Assembly: GCA_016209895.1 (NCBI GenBank)
Contig: JACQVH010000059.1
Coordinates: 1 to 59,027, forward strand
DNA length: 59,027 bases
From: Candidatus Hydrogenedentota bacterium
GTDB taxonomy: Bacteria; Hydrogenedentota; Hydrogenedentia; Hydrogenedentales; SLHB01
Direction: 5' to 3'
Position 1 is the stretch's first letter. Each line of letters opens with the position of its first letter. Positions 49,861-58,285 of the stretch are shown here, one piece after another. The notes below the pieces were generated by a model, which saw nothing but the letters and a program-made list of their open reading frames with translations, was not told the DNA's origin and searched no databases. A program made the translations under genes and the position numbers.

Positions 49861-50799
49861 TCATTCGCTCCTTATGGCTTCGAAGAACTGTTGTTGCGTC
49901 CAATCGCGAAACCACAGTTGCAGTTCGCGGGACAGGGGTTCGTCATCTAAATCACAGAGGGTTGCGGCGCGCGCTACGGATTCGCCGACCGTTTCGCCGT
50001 CCTGAAGCGCCGCCAGCAACTCGAATTGCGGTTGCGATAGTTCGTGACGCCGGACGATGAACTCGCGCCGCGACACCGCCAGGAACGATTCCGCCGGCGC
50101 GGGCGCTGGAATCCTTTCACTCGCGTCGGTTAGACGGCGCACCGCCGTGTAGTAGCCGTTTACGGGAAACCGAAACTTCAGCAGCCGCAGACATGGCGCG
50201 GTCTGCAATTTTACCCTTGGCCAGTCTTCCGTCCCGATACCATGTAAGTCATCGGCGCTCAGCGTCGGTTTTCCCTCGATGCCGGGGCCGTCGAACACTT
50301 GGTCAATAGTCCATTCGAGTGTGGCCACGTCAATGAGGAAATCAGGCCAGCCTACGGGTGGTTTTTCGCTAATCGCCATAGTTTCTTCGCGGTCGGGTCG
50401 GGTTTCATCCAAGTATCGGGCGAAGTGGTCGCCGAGACGAACCAGCGTGTACGAGTGTGACGGGTATCGCTGGAGATAGCCGAAGGCGAATCCGTTAAAG
50501 ACCTCCTCTCCGACCGTGCGCTTCAGGATGGGGAACGAATCGCCGAGGCATTCGAGCAGCCGCGCATAGTACGCGTTGGCGTAAATGGACAACCGTTCTT
50601 CGGCCGACAGATTCTTCGACCGGGTTACCATCCGCGCCAATTCGTCGCGCGTCATCGGCATCAAGGTGCACGCCGCGTCGGATTCAATGCCGGAATCAAT
50701 CCCATCCGGGTGTGTTACCACCGCCTGGAACCACTGTTGCACCACGGACAGCGGCGGCCAGGTATCCATCGGGTCTTTTTTCTGAAGCGATAAAGACAT
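49861..50799 (-). CDS. DUF2063 protein, MNIO partner (HvfC/BufC-like)
   Basis: A 312-residue protein. The N-terminal DUF2063 domain has ERLSIYANAYYARLLECLGD then SFPILKRTVGEEVFNGFAFG near residues 66-110. The C-terminal part has FELLAALQDGETVGESVARA near 265. This is the standard partner gene of DUF692 MNIO enzymes and probably presents the precursor peptide. It lies 6 bases after the MNIO gene. No catalytic role is known. Confidence 0.88.
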   Translation of the reverse strand: MSLSLQKKDPMDTWPPLSVVQQWFQAVVTHPDGIDSGIESDAACTLMPMTRDELARMVTRSKNLSAEERLSIYANAYYARLLECLGDSFPILKRTVGEEVFNGFAFGYLQRYPSHSYTLVRLGDHFARYLDETRPDREETMAISEKPPVGWPDFLIDVATLEWTIDQVFDGPGIEGKPTLSADDLHGIGTEDWPRVKLQTAPCLRLLKFRFPVNGYYTAVRRLTDASERIPAPAPAESFLAVSRREFIVRRHELSQPQFELLAALQDGETVGESVARAATLCDLDDEPLSRELQLWFRDWTQQQFFEAIRSE

Positions 50800-50805
50800 G
50801 GGCGA

Positions 50806-51768
50806 CTACTCCACCTCGGCGGTGACCCGATGCAGCGGATGCGGCACCCAAGAGGCGTCATCCCTGCCGTGGACCGCAATCGGCGGGAGCGAGGTCGAGA
50901 GATCAAAGAAACGCACCGGTTCGACTTCGCCGGTCGGCAATTGTTCTTCCATGAATTGCTTGGCCTTGAGTACCTCGTTGTGAACGGTCTCGAAGGGCGG
51001 GATTTTCGCGTCCCATTCCAGCAGCGTCGAGACGCCTCCGGTGAGCCGATGCGCCAGTCGGTACAACTCCCAGACCGGGTCAACCACATGGTGATCATGA
51101 GTATCAATCAGGTGCGTGACGTAGTTGGTGTGTCCGGCCAAGTGGAACTGCACCACGCGTTCATGCGGGATGGACCGGATGAACTCGGCGGGGTCCAAGT
51201 CATGGTTGAAGCTCGACACGTAGACGTTGTTCACGTCCAGTAGCAGCGCACAGTCGGTTTCCTCGGCGAGACGCGTGATGAACTCCCACTCGCTCATCGT
51301 CGAGCCGCGGAACTGGACGTAGGAGCTTGGATTTTCCAGGACAAACGGCCGCTCCAGGTAGTCTTGTACCAAGCGAACCCGCGCGACGATATGTCGCAGC
51401 GTTTCCTCGGTGAAAGGCACCGGTAGCAAGTCGTGGGTATTCCGCGTCGCCACGCCGGTCCAACAGATGTGGTCGGAAATCCAGCGGGGCTTGATGTCGC
51501 GGGCTAGGGCCTTGAGTCGGCGCAGGTAGTCTATGTTGAGCGGGTCGGTCGAGCCAATGGACAGCGACACGCCGTGCATGACCACCGGGTAGTGTTCGGC
51601 CACTTTTTCCAGGACGTAGCGGGGCCGACCTTGGGAGTCCATGAAGTTTTCGCTGATGACCTCGAACCAGTCCACGGATGGCCAGTGTTCAAGAATGTAG
51701 GGAAAGTGCGTCGTGCGCAGACCTACTCCGAGGCCGAGGTTGGTATGTCCAAGTCGTGGAATCGTCAT
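50806..51768 (-). CDS. MNIO (DUF692) peptide-modifying oxidase, BufB-like
   Basis: A 320-residue DUF692 enzyme. Iron-binding and conserved segments are all visible: [11 protein letters not shown] near residue 62, [10 protein letters not shown] near 95, [12 protein letters not shown] near 140, [19 protein letters not shown] near 174, HLAGHTNY near 210, [12 protein letters not shown] near 225, and [12 protein letters not shown] near 249. MNIO enzymes oxidise cysteine or asparagine-cysteine sites in RiPP precursors, giving copper-binding thiooxazoles in bufferins. The gene follows the Cys-rich precursor by 120 bases, with a hairpin between them. Confidence 0.92.
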   Translation of the reverse strand: MTIPRLGHTNLGLGVGLRTTHFPYILEHWPSVDWFEVISENFMDSQGRPRYVLEKVAEHYPVVMHGVSLSIGSTDPLNIDYLRRLKALARDIKPRWISDHICWTGVATRNTHDLLPVPFTEETLRHIVARVRLVQDYLERPFVLENPSSYVQFRGSTMSEWEFITRLAEETDCALLLDVNNVYVSSFNHDLDPAEFIRSIPHERVVQFHLAGHTNYVTHLIDTHDHHVVDPVWELYRLAHRLTGGVSTLLEWDAKIPPFETVHNEVLKAKQFMEEQLPTGEVEPVRFFDLSTSLPPIAVHGRDDASWVPHPLHRVTAEVE

Positions 51769-51819
51769 GATGGTTACCTACATGTTGAGTCGGATACGGG
51801 TTACAAACCGAGCATGGGT

Positions 51820-51857
51820 GCGCGGGCCGGGAAACGATATGCCGACCCGACCCGCGC
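51820..51857 (-). promoter_or_regulatory. Hairpin between precursor and MNIO gene
   Basis: On the minus strand the arms GCGCGGGTCGGG and CCCGGCCCGCGC form a 12-base stem with one wobble pair and a 14-base loop. It lies 31 bases after the precursor stop. A partial terminator or RNA stabiliser here would give more precursor than enzyme. The role is inferred. Confidence 0.6.
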
Positions 51858-51888
51858 CGGTAGCGGGATGAGGGGACGCGGAATGAAG

Positions 51889-52323
51889 TCAGCCTTTGGG
51901 CGCGGAGCCAAACTTCTGCCCCATATCCTTCATCAGATGCTCGAACTGTTTGCGGGCGATAGGCCAGGTATCTTTGCTTAAGGGTACCGCGCAATGGCCC
52001 TTCTCCTTGCAGGTGTTCTGGCCCGGATACCCGCCGCAGCCGCCTTGGCCTTTGCAATCGTTGTGTCCGGAGCAGGAGTGGTCCTTGGCCGTGGCGCATG
52101 CGCTTTGGCCCGCGCACGCATGGTCGCCTTTGCCCTTTCCTTGGCAGGTGTTGATGCCGCGGCAAACGTTCGGGTCTTCAAGTAGCAGAGACGGCTCGAC
52201 CTGAATTTTCGAGGTATCGAGCTTTTTCTCCTGCGCAAGGGCCGTCGCGCCCACCAGGGTGCCGCACAATGCGGCCGCGGCGAGTTTCGAAAAATCGCGT
52301 CGTGTGACATTCTTCGGGGTCAT
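51889..52323 (-). CDS. Tat-exported nine-cysteine peptide, bufferin-like precursor
   Basis: A 144-residue precursor. The twin-arginine signal TRRDFSKLAAAALCG is followed by a hydrophobic stretch and an ALAQ cleavage region. The core has nine cysteines at 54, 60, 70, 76, 84, 90, 96, 105 and 111, in repeated CX5C pairs (CRGINTC, CAGQSAC, CSGHNDC, CKGQGGC, CKEKGHC) with Gly, Lys and His. This strongly resembles BufA2-type bufferin metallophores, in which an MNIO enzyme converts cysteines to copper-binding heterocycles. The following MNIO and HvfC-like genes support this. AAAGGAG precedes the ATG at 52323. A Tat signal would allow cytosolic modification before export. Confidence 0.85.
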   Translation of the reverse strand: MTPKNVTRRDFSKLAAAALCGTLVGATALAQEKKLDTSKIQVEPSLLLEDPNVCRGINTCQGKGKGDHACAGQSACATAKDHSCSGHNDCKGQGGCGGYPGQNTCKEKGHCAVPLSKDTWPIARKQFEHLMKDMGQKFGSAPKG

Positions 52324-52536
52324 TTTCGCATCTCCTTTCATGCATTGACGGTTCGGGATTGCCTACGGTGTATTCTTGAGGACCCCCAAAATTAGGTCAG
52401 CGCGAGTTGGGTTCATTGGAGGCACGTGGCAGGACGGGAGAACACTACAGGTTTCCGGGGTGGTGACGCCGTACAATCGAGCCAAGTCTGCATCGAGCAT
52501 GACCGTTCGACCACGGATCACCAGGGGGTATGGCGT

Positions 52537-53763
52537 TCAGGTCTTCTCGGCCAGCGCTTCTGCTTGTGCGGGTTCTGGAAGAGTAGGGGCAGTCGTCAAC
52601 GAACGTTTTTGTCGGGCCGGTACCCAGAGGGCGAGTAGGGCGGAACCTACGGCCAGGACTGCGGCGGCGGCGAAGACGCGTTCGTAGCCGAAGCCGACCC
52701 AGATGGCTCCGGCGGCCGCGGGGATGGTCATGGAGGCGACGTGATTGACCGAGACGCCGAGGGCGAGAGTCGCGTTTAGCTCTTCGGGCGATTTCGTAAG
52801 GCGGGAGAGATAGACCGAGCGCGCGGAGCCGAGGGTGAAGAGCAGGTTGTCGGCGATATAGCACGCGCCGGCTATGGGCAAAGCGCGTTCGGGCGTGCCC
52901 AGCCATCGGATTGCGTAGCCGTAGCCAATACACACGAACGCCAAGCCGAGTCCGTCAAAAATCATTACGCGGCGCTCGCCCAACCGGTCTATGGCGAGGC
53001 CCGCGAGGGGCTGGAACGCGATACCCAGCACGGCGGCGGTGAGGAGGAGTCCGGCGATGGACGTGGCGGCGGCGCCGTAAACCTTGATCAACACCCAGGG
53101 GCCGAAGGTGAGGAAGACTTGTTTGCGGGCGCCGGCGACTAGTTCGAGGATGTAGTACAGGGAAAAGCGTTGGCGCACGACAAGTCGCTGGCGCGGCCCG
53201 TGCAGGTGCGGCATGTGCATGACGGCGTAGACCGCTGCGGCCACGACGCCCAAGGTCGCGGCCAGGAAGAAGCCGGCGGCGTAACGGGGCGCGGCGCGGT
53301 CGAAGAACAGCCAGATTAGCCCGGTGCCGAGCACGGTCCCGGCGGTACCGACGGCGCCGGCTTGGCCCATGCGGCGGCCGCGATTGGTTTCGTCACAAAG
53401 ACCGAGGACGATGGAAGTTCCGGCGGGTTGTAGCAGATGCATGCCGGCACTGGCGACAATCATCATGACGAGCATCGGTGAGAATGAGTTTCCCCACAAA
53501 GCTATGCCCGTCAAGCCCAATCCGAATAGAAGGGCGGCGACCACGGCGACGCGGGTCACGGCCAGAAAGCACAGAACGCCGGACATCAGGGCGGTGAGGA
53601 ATCCCGGCAACTCGCGGGGGAGTTCAAGCCAGCCGCGTTGTTCGGCGGTCAGGTGGAAGGTGTCGGATAGAAAGTTGTTGAAGATCGAGTCGTGGACACC
53701 GCCCGCGGCCGCCATGCACGTCACGGCAGTGAAGAAAAGGAAAAGTTGGGTTCGAAGAGACAT
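52537..53763 (-). CDS. MFS transporter
   Basis: A 408-residue major facilitator protein with about 12 membrane segments. The core starts MSLRTQLFLFFTAVTCMAAA. A loop motif GRRMGQAGAVGTAG lies near residue 130 (DETNRGRRMGQ), and LAGLAIDRLGERRVM lies near 270. The frame is open upstream to 53949, but that part is a GGAAACTGGAAA-type repeat, so I choose the ATG at 53763. The substrate is unknown. It lies 213 bases from the peptide precursor on the same strand; the 52324-52536 gap holds no gene. Confidence 0.88.
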   Translation of the reverse strand: MSLRTQLFLFFTAVTCMAAAGGVHDSIFNNFLSDTFHLTAEQRGWLELPRELPGFLTALMSGVLCFLAVTRVAVVAALLFGLGLTGIALWGNSFSPMLVMMIVASAGMHLLQPAGTSIVLGLCDETNRGRRMGQAGAVGTAGTVLGTGLIWLFFDRAAPRYAAGFFLAATLGVVAAAVYAVMHMPHLHGPRQRLVVRQRFSLYYILELVAGARKQVFLTFGPWVLIKVYGAAATSIAGLLLTAAVLGIAFQPLAGLAIDRLGERRVMIFDGLGLAFVCIGYGYAIRWLGTPERALPIAGACYIADNLLFTLGSARSVYLSRLTKSPEELNATLALGVSVNHVASMTIPAAAGAIWVGFGYERVFAAAAVLAVGSALLALWVPARQKRSLTTAPTLPEPAQAEALAEKT

Positions 53764-53769
53764 CTGGGC

Positions 53770-53880
53770 TAGTTTCCAGTTTCCCGTCTCCGGTTTCCAG
53801 TTTTTGGTCCCTGGTTTCTGGTTCTTGGTTTCCAGTTTCCAGTTTCCGTGTTTTGGCTTTCGGTTTCGTGTTCCGAGGTT
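53770..53880. repeat. CCAGTTTCC stutter repeat
   Basis: Many overlapping CCAGTTTCC, TTCTGGTTCTTGG and GGTTTCCAGTTT words in the gap between the MFS gene and the divergent glycosidase gene. The minus-strand frame reads repeated NWKLET-like peptides but is unlikely to be coding. The gap (53764-54045) also holds GCGGATTGCGGATTGCGG at 54008-54025. Confidence 0.7.
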
Positions 53881-54045
53881 CGTGATGATTGTTTGCCGTT
53901 GAGGCGGCTGTGGTATCGTGGCGGTCCTCAGGGTAAGGGAGGAATTCAATTGGGGAGTATCTTCCAGATGAGGCGAGGGACGGCAAGCGGACTGATGTAT
54001 TTCGGAATGCGGATTGCGGATTGCGGATTATGTCCAGTGGTCCGG

Positions 54046-56253
54046 ATGTCTGCGGTGGGTTTGGTATGGACTTTGAGTTTATGGACATGGAACGCGGAGG
54101 GTGAGGACGCAACGATGATACCGGAGGATTTCCCGCGATTTAGAGTGCCTGGACATGAGGCCGAGATGGAGAGTTTGCGGCGCATGTTCTGGCTGCATTA
54201 CCAGGGGTCGGGGCCGAAGGCGACGCTCTGGGACGAGTGGTTGTCGAGTCCGACGTTGTGGCCGGCCCTCGAGAAAGACAATGCGATGCAGTATTTCCGG
54301 GAACAGTGGAACAGCGTCCTGGGCGCGCGCGGGATGGATCCGGAAGGCTACGTTGCGACGCACCAGCACGGCTCCATCGCGCACCAACTCGGTTGGCCAT
54401 TTCCGTTCTGGAAACACGGCGGGGAGAACACCTGGGGCTGGCACTTCTCGTTGCAGAACGTGCCGGAGGGTTGGCATGGCACCGAGGAGAAGACGCGAGA
54501 AGGCTGGGGACTGTTCAACGGAACGGATGAGGGCATTCACGATCTTGCTTGGAACTTCAAGCTGTCGTCACCGGGGACCACCGTCACCACGCCGACAATG
54601 CGTTTGGACGTGTTGCAGTCGCCGTTTCTGCAATTACGGTGGCGGGCCAGCGGTTTGGGGAAAATTCAGCCGTACGTGGATTGGACTACAACGGCGGAAC
54701 CGACGTTCACCGCGGACAAGCGGTTCTACTTCGAGCCCATCGAGTCGGCAAACGTGGTGTATACGATGATCCCGATGCACCGGCACCCGAAATGGACGGG
54801 ACAAGTCACGCAATTGCGCATCCACTTCAACAATCCGCAGCCGGCGGGCGTGGTGGGCATTCAGGCGTTCTTTGCACAGTACGACACGCGCCACAACATC
54901 AATCAACAGAACTTCGTCCGGGGTTGCGCGAGGTATTTCTTCTGGACGCGCGACCTGAACTTTCTGCGGCGTGAGATCAACCGGATGCGGACGGCGATTC
55001 GGTACGTGATGACGGAATTCGACGCGCTTAAGGAGAACGTGGTGGTGACGAGGTACGTGGGGCACTGCGGGCGGAGCGGTCTCAAGTGGAATCCCGACGG
55101 TACCAAGACGCTGCGACATGGCGTGGGCATCGGTAACAACTACTGGGACCTGCTGCCCATGGGCTACAAGGACGCGTATGCCACGATTCATTACTACGAC
55201 GCGCTGAAGCACATGGCGGCCGTCGAGCGCGCGATTGTGGAGCATCCGGAGTGGAACGTCCCGGGCGGGGTGCTGGCGCTGGATGCGGACCAGTTGGAGA
55301 AACATGCGGCGCAGGTGAAGCGGACCGGCAACCGTTTATTCTGGAACCGTGAGACGAAGCGCTTCGTGACCGGCGTGGACGTAGACGGTGCGATACATGA
55401 CTACGGCTTCACGTTCATCAACCTGGAAGCGATCTTCTATGACTTCGCGGACAAGAAACACGCCAACGATATCATGAGTTGGATTTGCGGTGAACGAATG
55501 GTCGAAGGCGACACGTCGCAAGGGGCGGACATCTATCACTGGCGATTCGGCCCGCGCTCGACGACGAAGCGGAATATCGAGTATTACGGCTGGTTCTGGT
55601 CCGGGCCGGAGAATATCCCGTGGGGCGGGCAAGTCCAGGACGGGGGCGCGGTGCTCGGGTTCTCGTATCACGACTTGATGGCGCGGTTGAAGGCGCGCGG
55701 ACCGGAGAATGCGGCGGCGCGGCTGGCGGAAATCACGAAATGGTTCGATGAAGTGACGGCGGCCGGCGGGTATCGCAAGTATTACGACGGTTCGCGCGAG
55801 GGCACGATGCAAGGCGGCGGCACGGCGGGCGGGCTCGGGCTGGACATGGAATTCTTCGAGAGTATCCTGGTTCCTCAGGTGATCATTGACGGCTTCCTGG
55901 GTTTCCGCCCGATGGCAGAAGGATTCAGCCTCGAGCCGAAGTTGCCGCACGATTGGCAGGAACTGAAGGTAAACCGCATTCGGCTACACGAGGCGGTCTT
56001 GACGGTGCGCGTTGCGGCGGATGCAATTGACGTGCAGTTCGACAAGTTCATGCAATCGGACATGGAACCCTGGACCGTTCAATTGCCGGAAGGGCCCTGG
56101 AGACTGTCTTTTACGCCTGAATCCGTTAGTTTCGACGGCCGTGGTCAAGTTGTCCCTTCGATGGTCGCGAATTGGCTGAGTCCCGACCGGGTACAGGTTA
56201 CGTTCATTTCCGACCTGCCGGTCACACTCGGTTTCCGTAGAACGGGAGATTGA
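54046..56253 (+). CDS. Six-hairpin glycosidase-like protein
   Basis: A 735-residue protein with a probable signal peptide (GLVWTLSLWTWNAEGEDA) after the chosen ATG at 54046; the frame is open further upstream, so the start is uncertain. An N-terminal beta domain precedes an (alpha/alpha)6 toroid: YFFWTRDLNFLRREINRMRT near residue 305, GIGNNYWDLLPMGYKDAYAT near 363, GFTFINLEAIFYDFAD near 450 and FWSGPENIPWGGQVQDGGA near 510. The layout matches bacterial GH63/GH78/GH95-like six-hairpin hydrolases. Catalytic acids cannot be named with confidence. It probably acts on plant or algal glycans. Confidence 0.75.
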   Translation: MSAVGLVWTLSLWTWNAEGEDATMIPEDFPRFRVPGHEAEMESLRRMFWLHYQGSGPKATLWDEWLSSPTLWPALEKDNAMQYFREQWNSVLGARGMDPEGYVATHQHGSIAHQLGWPFPFWKHGGENTWGWHFSLQNVPEGWHGTEEKTREGWGLFNGTDEGIHDLAWNFKLSSPGTTVTTPTMRLDVLQSPFLQLRWRASGLGKIQPYVDWTTTAEPTFTADKRFYFEPIESANVVYTMIPMHRHPKWTGQVTQLRIHFNNPQPAGVVGIQAFFAQYDTRHNINQQNFVRGCARYFFWTRDLNFLRREINRMRTAIRYVMTEFDALKENVVVTRYVGHCGRSGLKWNPDGTKTLRHGVGIGNNYWDLLPMGYKDAYATIHYYDALKHMAAVERAIVEHPEWNVPGGVLALDADQLEKHAAQVKRTGNRLFWNRETKRFVTGVDVDGAIHDYGFTFINLEAIFYDFADKKHANDIMSWICGERMVEGDTSQGADIYHWRFGPRSTTKRNIEYYGWFWSGPENIPWGGQVQDGGAVLGFSYHDLMARLKARGPENAAARLAEITKWFDEVTAAGGYRKYYDGSREGTMQGGGTAGGLGLDMEFFESILVPQVIIDGFLGFRPMAEGFSLEPKLPHDWQELKVNRIRLHEAVLTVRVAADAIDVQFDKFMQSDMEPWTVQLPEGPWRLSFTPESVSFDGRGQVVPSMVANWLSPDRVQVTFISDLPVTLGFRRTGD

Positions 56254-56379
56254 GAAGAGACTTGGCCAAAATGGACGTAAGCAGGCAAAGCGTCGGGAGG
56301 CGTTGCGACGTGCAGATTCAGGAACTCCGCAGTTTCCTTTCCAACTGCATTGCGCAATCCGAATTCTACTAGAATGCCA

Positions 56380-56410
56380 GAGGCCCTTGGCTGAGGGAGC
56401 CAAGGGCCTC
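56380..56410 (+). terminator. Perfect 13-base hairpin terminator
   Basis: GAGGCCCTTGGCT-GAGGG-AGCCAAGGGCCTC, a perfect 13-base stem with a 5-base loop, about 125 bases after the glycosidase stop. It lacks a T run, so it may be a bidirectional or Rho-assisted terminator. It is the most stable short hairpin in the window. Confidence 0.75.
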
Positions 56411-56792
56411 GTGGCGGGACCGTGCATTCCGGATTCTGAGGGACGCCGAATAGAAGTGCAACGTCCGTGCCATCGTACCGGCGAGGGATGTGACGTGGCG
56501 TAAGATATTAGAATTTAATCTCTTGGCAGTTTTCACAGAGCCGGCCAAAGGTGCGTCAAGTCTGACAAAATTGTGTCAAAGTGACGGATTCTGTCACTGG
56601 CATTGGTCACGACAAGACAAGGGCTACCAATCCATGATTTAGATGAAGGCGCACCAGTTCGGCCTCAGGAAACAGTTTACCTGCGCCTATCCGCAGGGGT
56701 AGAATACCGTGTCTCAGCGGTTTGGCGAGCAGCGGTTCGCCTTCGTCGCGGTATGTCCCGCGACTTCGGCGTAGCAAGGTGGAGGGAGAATC
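56411..56792 (+). other. Gene-poor upstream region of the isomerase gene
   Basis: No gene is supported in these 382 bases. It is AT-richer near 56500-56600, with the inverted repeat AGTGAC-7-GTCACT near 56580 and TGACAAAATTGTGTCA just before it. These may be operator-like sites for the isomerase-dehydrogenase transcript. A GAGGGAGAATC Shine-Dalgarno ends the region. Confidence 0.35.
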
Positions 56793-58214
56793 ATGGCGGC
56801 GAAGGCACGCAAGACAACATTTGGGGTGCTGGTAGGAAATCGGGGCTTTTTCCCGGATGAACTGGCGCGGGAAGGTCGGGAGATCGTCATTCGACGGTTG
56901 GGCGAACTTGGGTACGGCGCCGTGGTCCTCGGTCCGAGGGATACCAAATTCGGCTGCGTGGAAACCTGGGAAGACGCGAAGAAATGCGCCGAACTGTTCA
57001 GGAAACACCGGGACAACTTGGACGGCATCATTGTCACGTTGCCGAACTTCGGGGACGAGCGCGGCATCGCGGATACATTGAAGCTTGCGGGGCTCGAGGC
57101 GCCGGTACTGGTGCATGCCTGGCAAGACGACGCGACGAAGATGACCCTCGCTCACCGGCGCGACTCGTTCTGCGGGAAGATGAGCGCGTGCAACAATCTC
57201 CGGCAATATGGGATTCGCTACAGCCTCACACAACGTCATACGGTTAATCCCGACACGAGAGCATTTGCGGAAGATATCCACTGGTTTGCGTCGGTGTGCC
57301 GGGTTGTGCGAGGACTGCGCAATTGTCGAATCGGCGCCTTGGGCGCACGACCCGCGGCGTTCAATACCGTGCGCTTCAGCGAGAAACTTTTGCAGGCTTC
57401 CGGAATCAGCGTCGAGACGCTCGACCTTTCCGAGGTATTTGGGCGGGCCGGGAGACTGTCCGAGAGGGAGCCCAAGGTGAAGCGGAGGCTGGAAGCGATC
57501 AAAGGCTACACGAAGACCGGCGGCGTGCCTTCCGAGGCCCTGGTGAAAATGGCGAAGCTGGCGGTCGTCGTCCACGATTGGATGAATACGTGCGAACTCG
57601 ATGCGATCGCGGTGCAGTGTTGGACCTCGATGGAGGAATTCTTTGGAGTCGTTCCTTGCACGGTGATGAGCATGTTGAGCGACCAACTGATGTCCTCGGC
57701 GTGCGAGACCGACATCGCGGGCACGGTGAGCATGCACGTCCTCGCCCTCGCGTCCGGCTCGCCGAGCTTCCTCCTCGATTGGAACAACAACTACGGCGAC
57801 GAGCCGGACAAGTGTGTGTGCTTCCATTGTTCGAACCTGCCCAAGAGTTGTTTTGAGGACACGAAGATGGATTTCCAGGACATCATCGCGGGCACAGTGG
57901 GCAAGGAGAACACCTACGGCACGATCCAGGGGCGTATCAAGAAAGGCCCGATGACGTTCTGCCGTGTCAGCACTTTTGACACGGAGGGCAGCATTGCCGG
58001 TTACGTGGGCGAAGGCGAATTCACGAACGATCCGCTCAAGACCTTCGGCGGATTCGGGGTCGCGCGCGTGCCCGGGATGCAGGAATTGCTCCAGTTGATT
58101 TGCCGGGAAGGGTTCGAGCACCACGTCGCCGCCAATCACAGCCAGGTAGCGCGCGCGGTGCATGAGGCGCTCACTAACTATCTGGATTGGCATGTTCATC
58201 TGCATCCGGGGTAA
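56793..58214 (+). CDS. L-fucose/L-arabinose isomerase family protein
   Basis: A 473-residue protein of the fucose/arabinose isomerase-like superfamily. DLSEVFGRAGRLSEREPKV lies near residue 212. The manganese-site region likely lies around IAVQCWTSMEEFFGVVPC near 270. ACETDIAGTVSMHVLALASG near 305 and GEGEFTNDPLKTFGG near 410 are also family features. It probably isomerises a deoxy- or aldose sugar, but the substrate is not clear. A Gfo/Idh/MocA dehydrogenase follows 72 bases on, suggesting a sugar-catabolism operon. Confidence 0.88.
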   Translation: MAAKARKTTFGVLVGNRGFFPDELAREGREIVIRRLGELGYGAVVLGPRDTKFGCVETWEDAKKCAELFRKHRDNLDGIIVTLPNFGDERGIADTLKLAGLEAPVLVHAWQDDATKMTLAHRRDSFCGKMSACNNLRQYGIRYSLTQRHTVNPDTRAFAEDIHWFASVCRVVRGLRNCRIGALGARPAAFNTVRFSEKLLQASGISVETLDLSEVFGRAGRLSEREPKVKRRLEAIKGYTKTGGVPSEALVKMAKLAVVVHDWMNTCELDAIAVQCWTSMEEFFGVVPCTVMSMLSDQLMSSACETDIAGTVSMHVLALASGSPSFLLDWNNNYGDEPDKCVCFHCSNLPKSCFEDTKMDFQDIIAGTVGKENTYGTIQGRIKKGPMTFCRVSTFDTEGSIAGYVGEGEFTNDPLKTFGGFGVARVPGMQELLQLICREGFEHHVAANHSQVARAVHEALTNYLDWHVHLHPG

Positions 58215-58262
58215 GTGCGTGCAACGTGCGTAGTGCAAAGTGCGTAGTGCAACGTGAGAAAT
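58215..58262 (+). repeat. GTGCGTAGTGCAA stutter repeat
   Basis: Three overlapping GCGTAGTGCAA-type units between the isomerase and dehydrogenase genes, similar in style to the repeats at 24760 and 53770. Confidence 0.6.
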
Positions 58263-58285
58263 GCGGTATAAGGAGATAAGACTGC

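Noticed and set aside
53764-53949. N-terminal extension of the MFS transporter.
   Set aside because: It is encoded by a stutter repeat, and the first membrane segment starts just after 53763.
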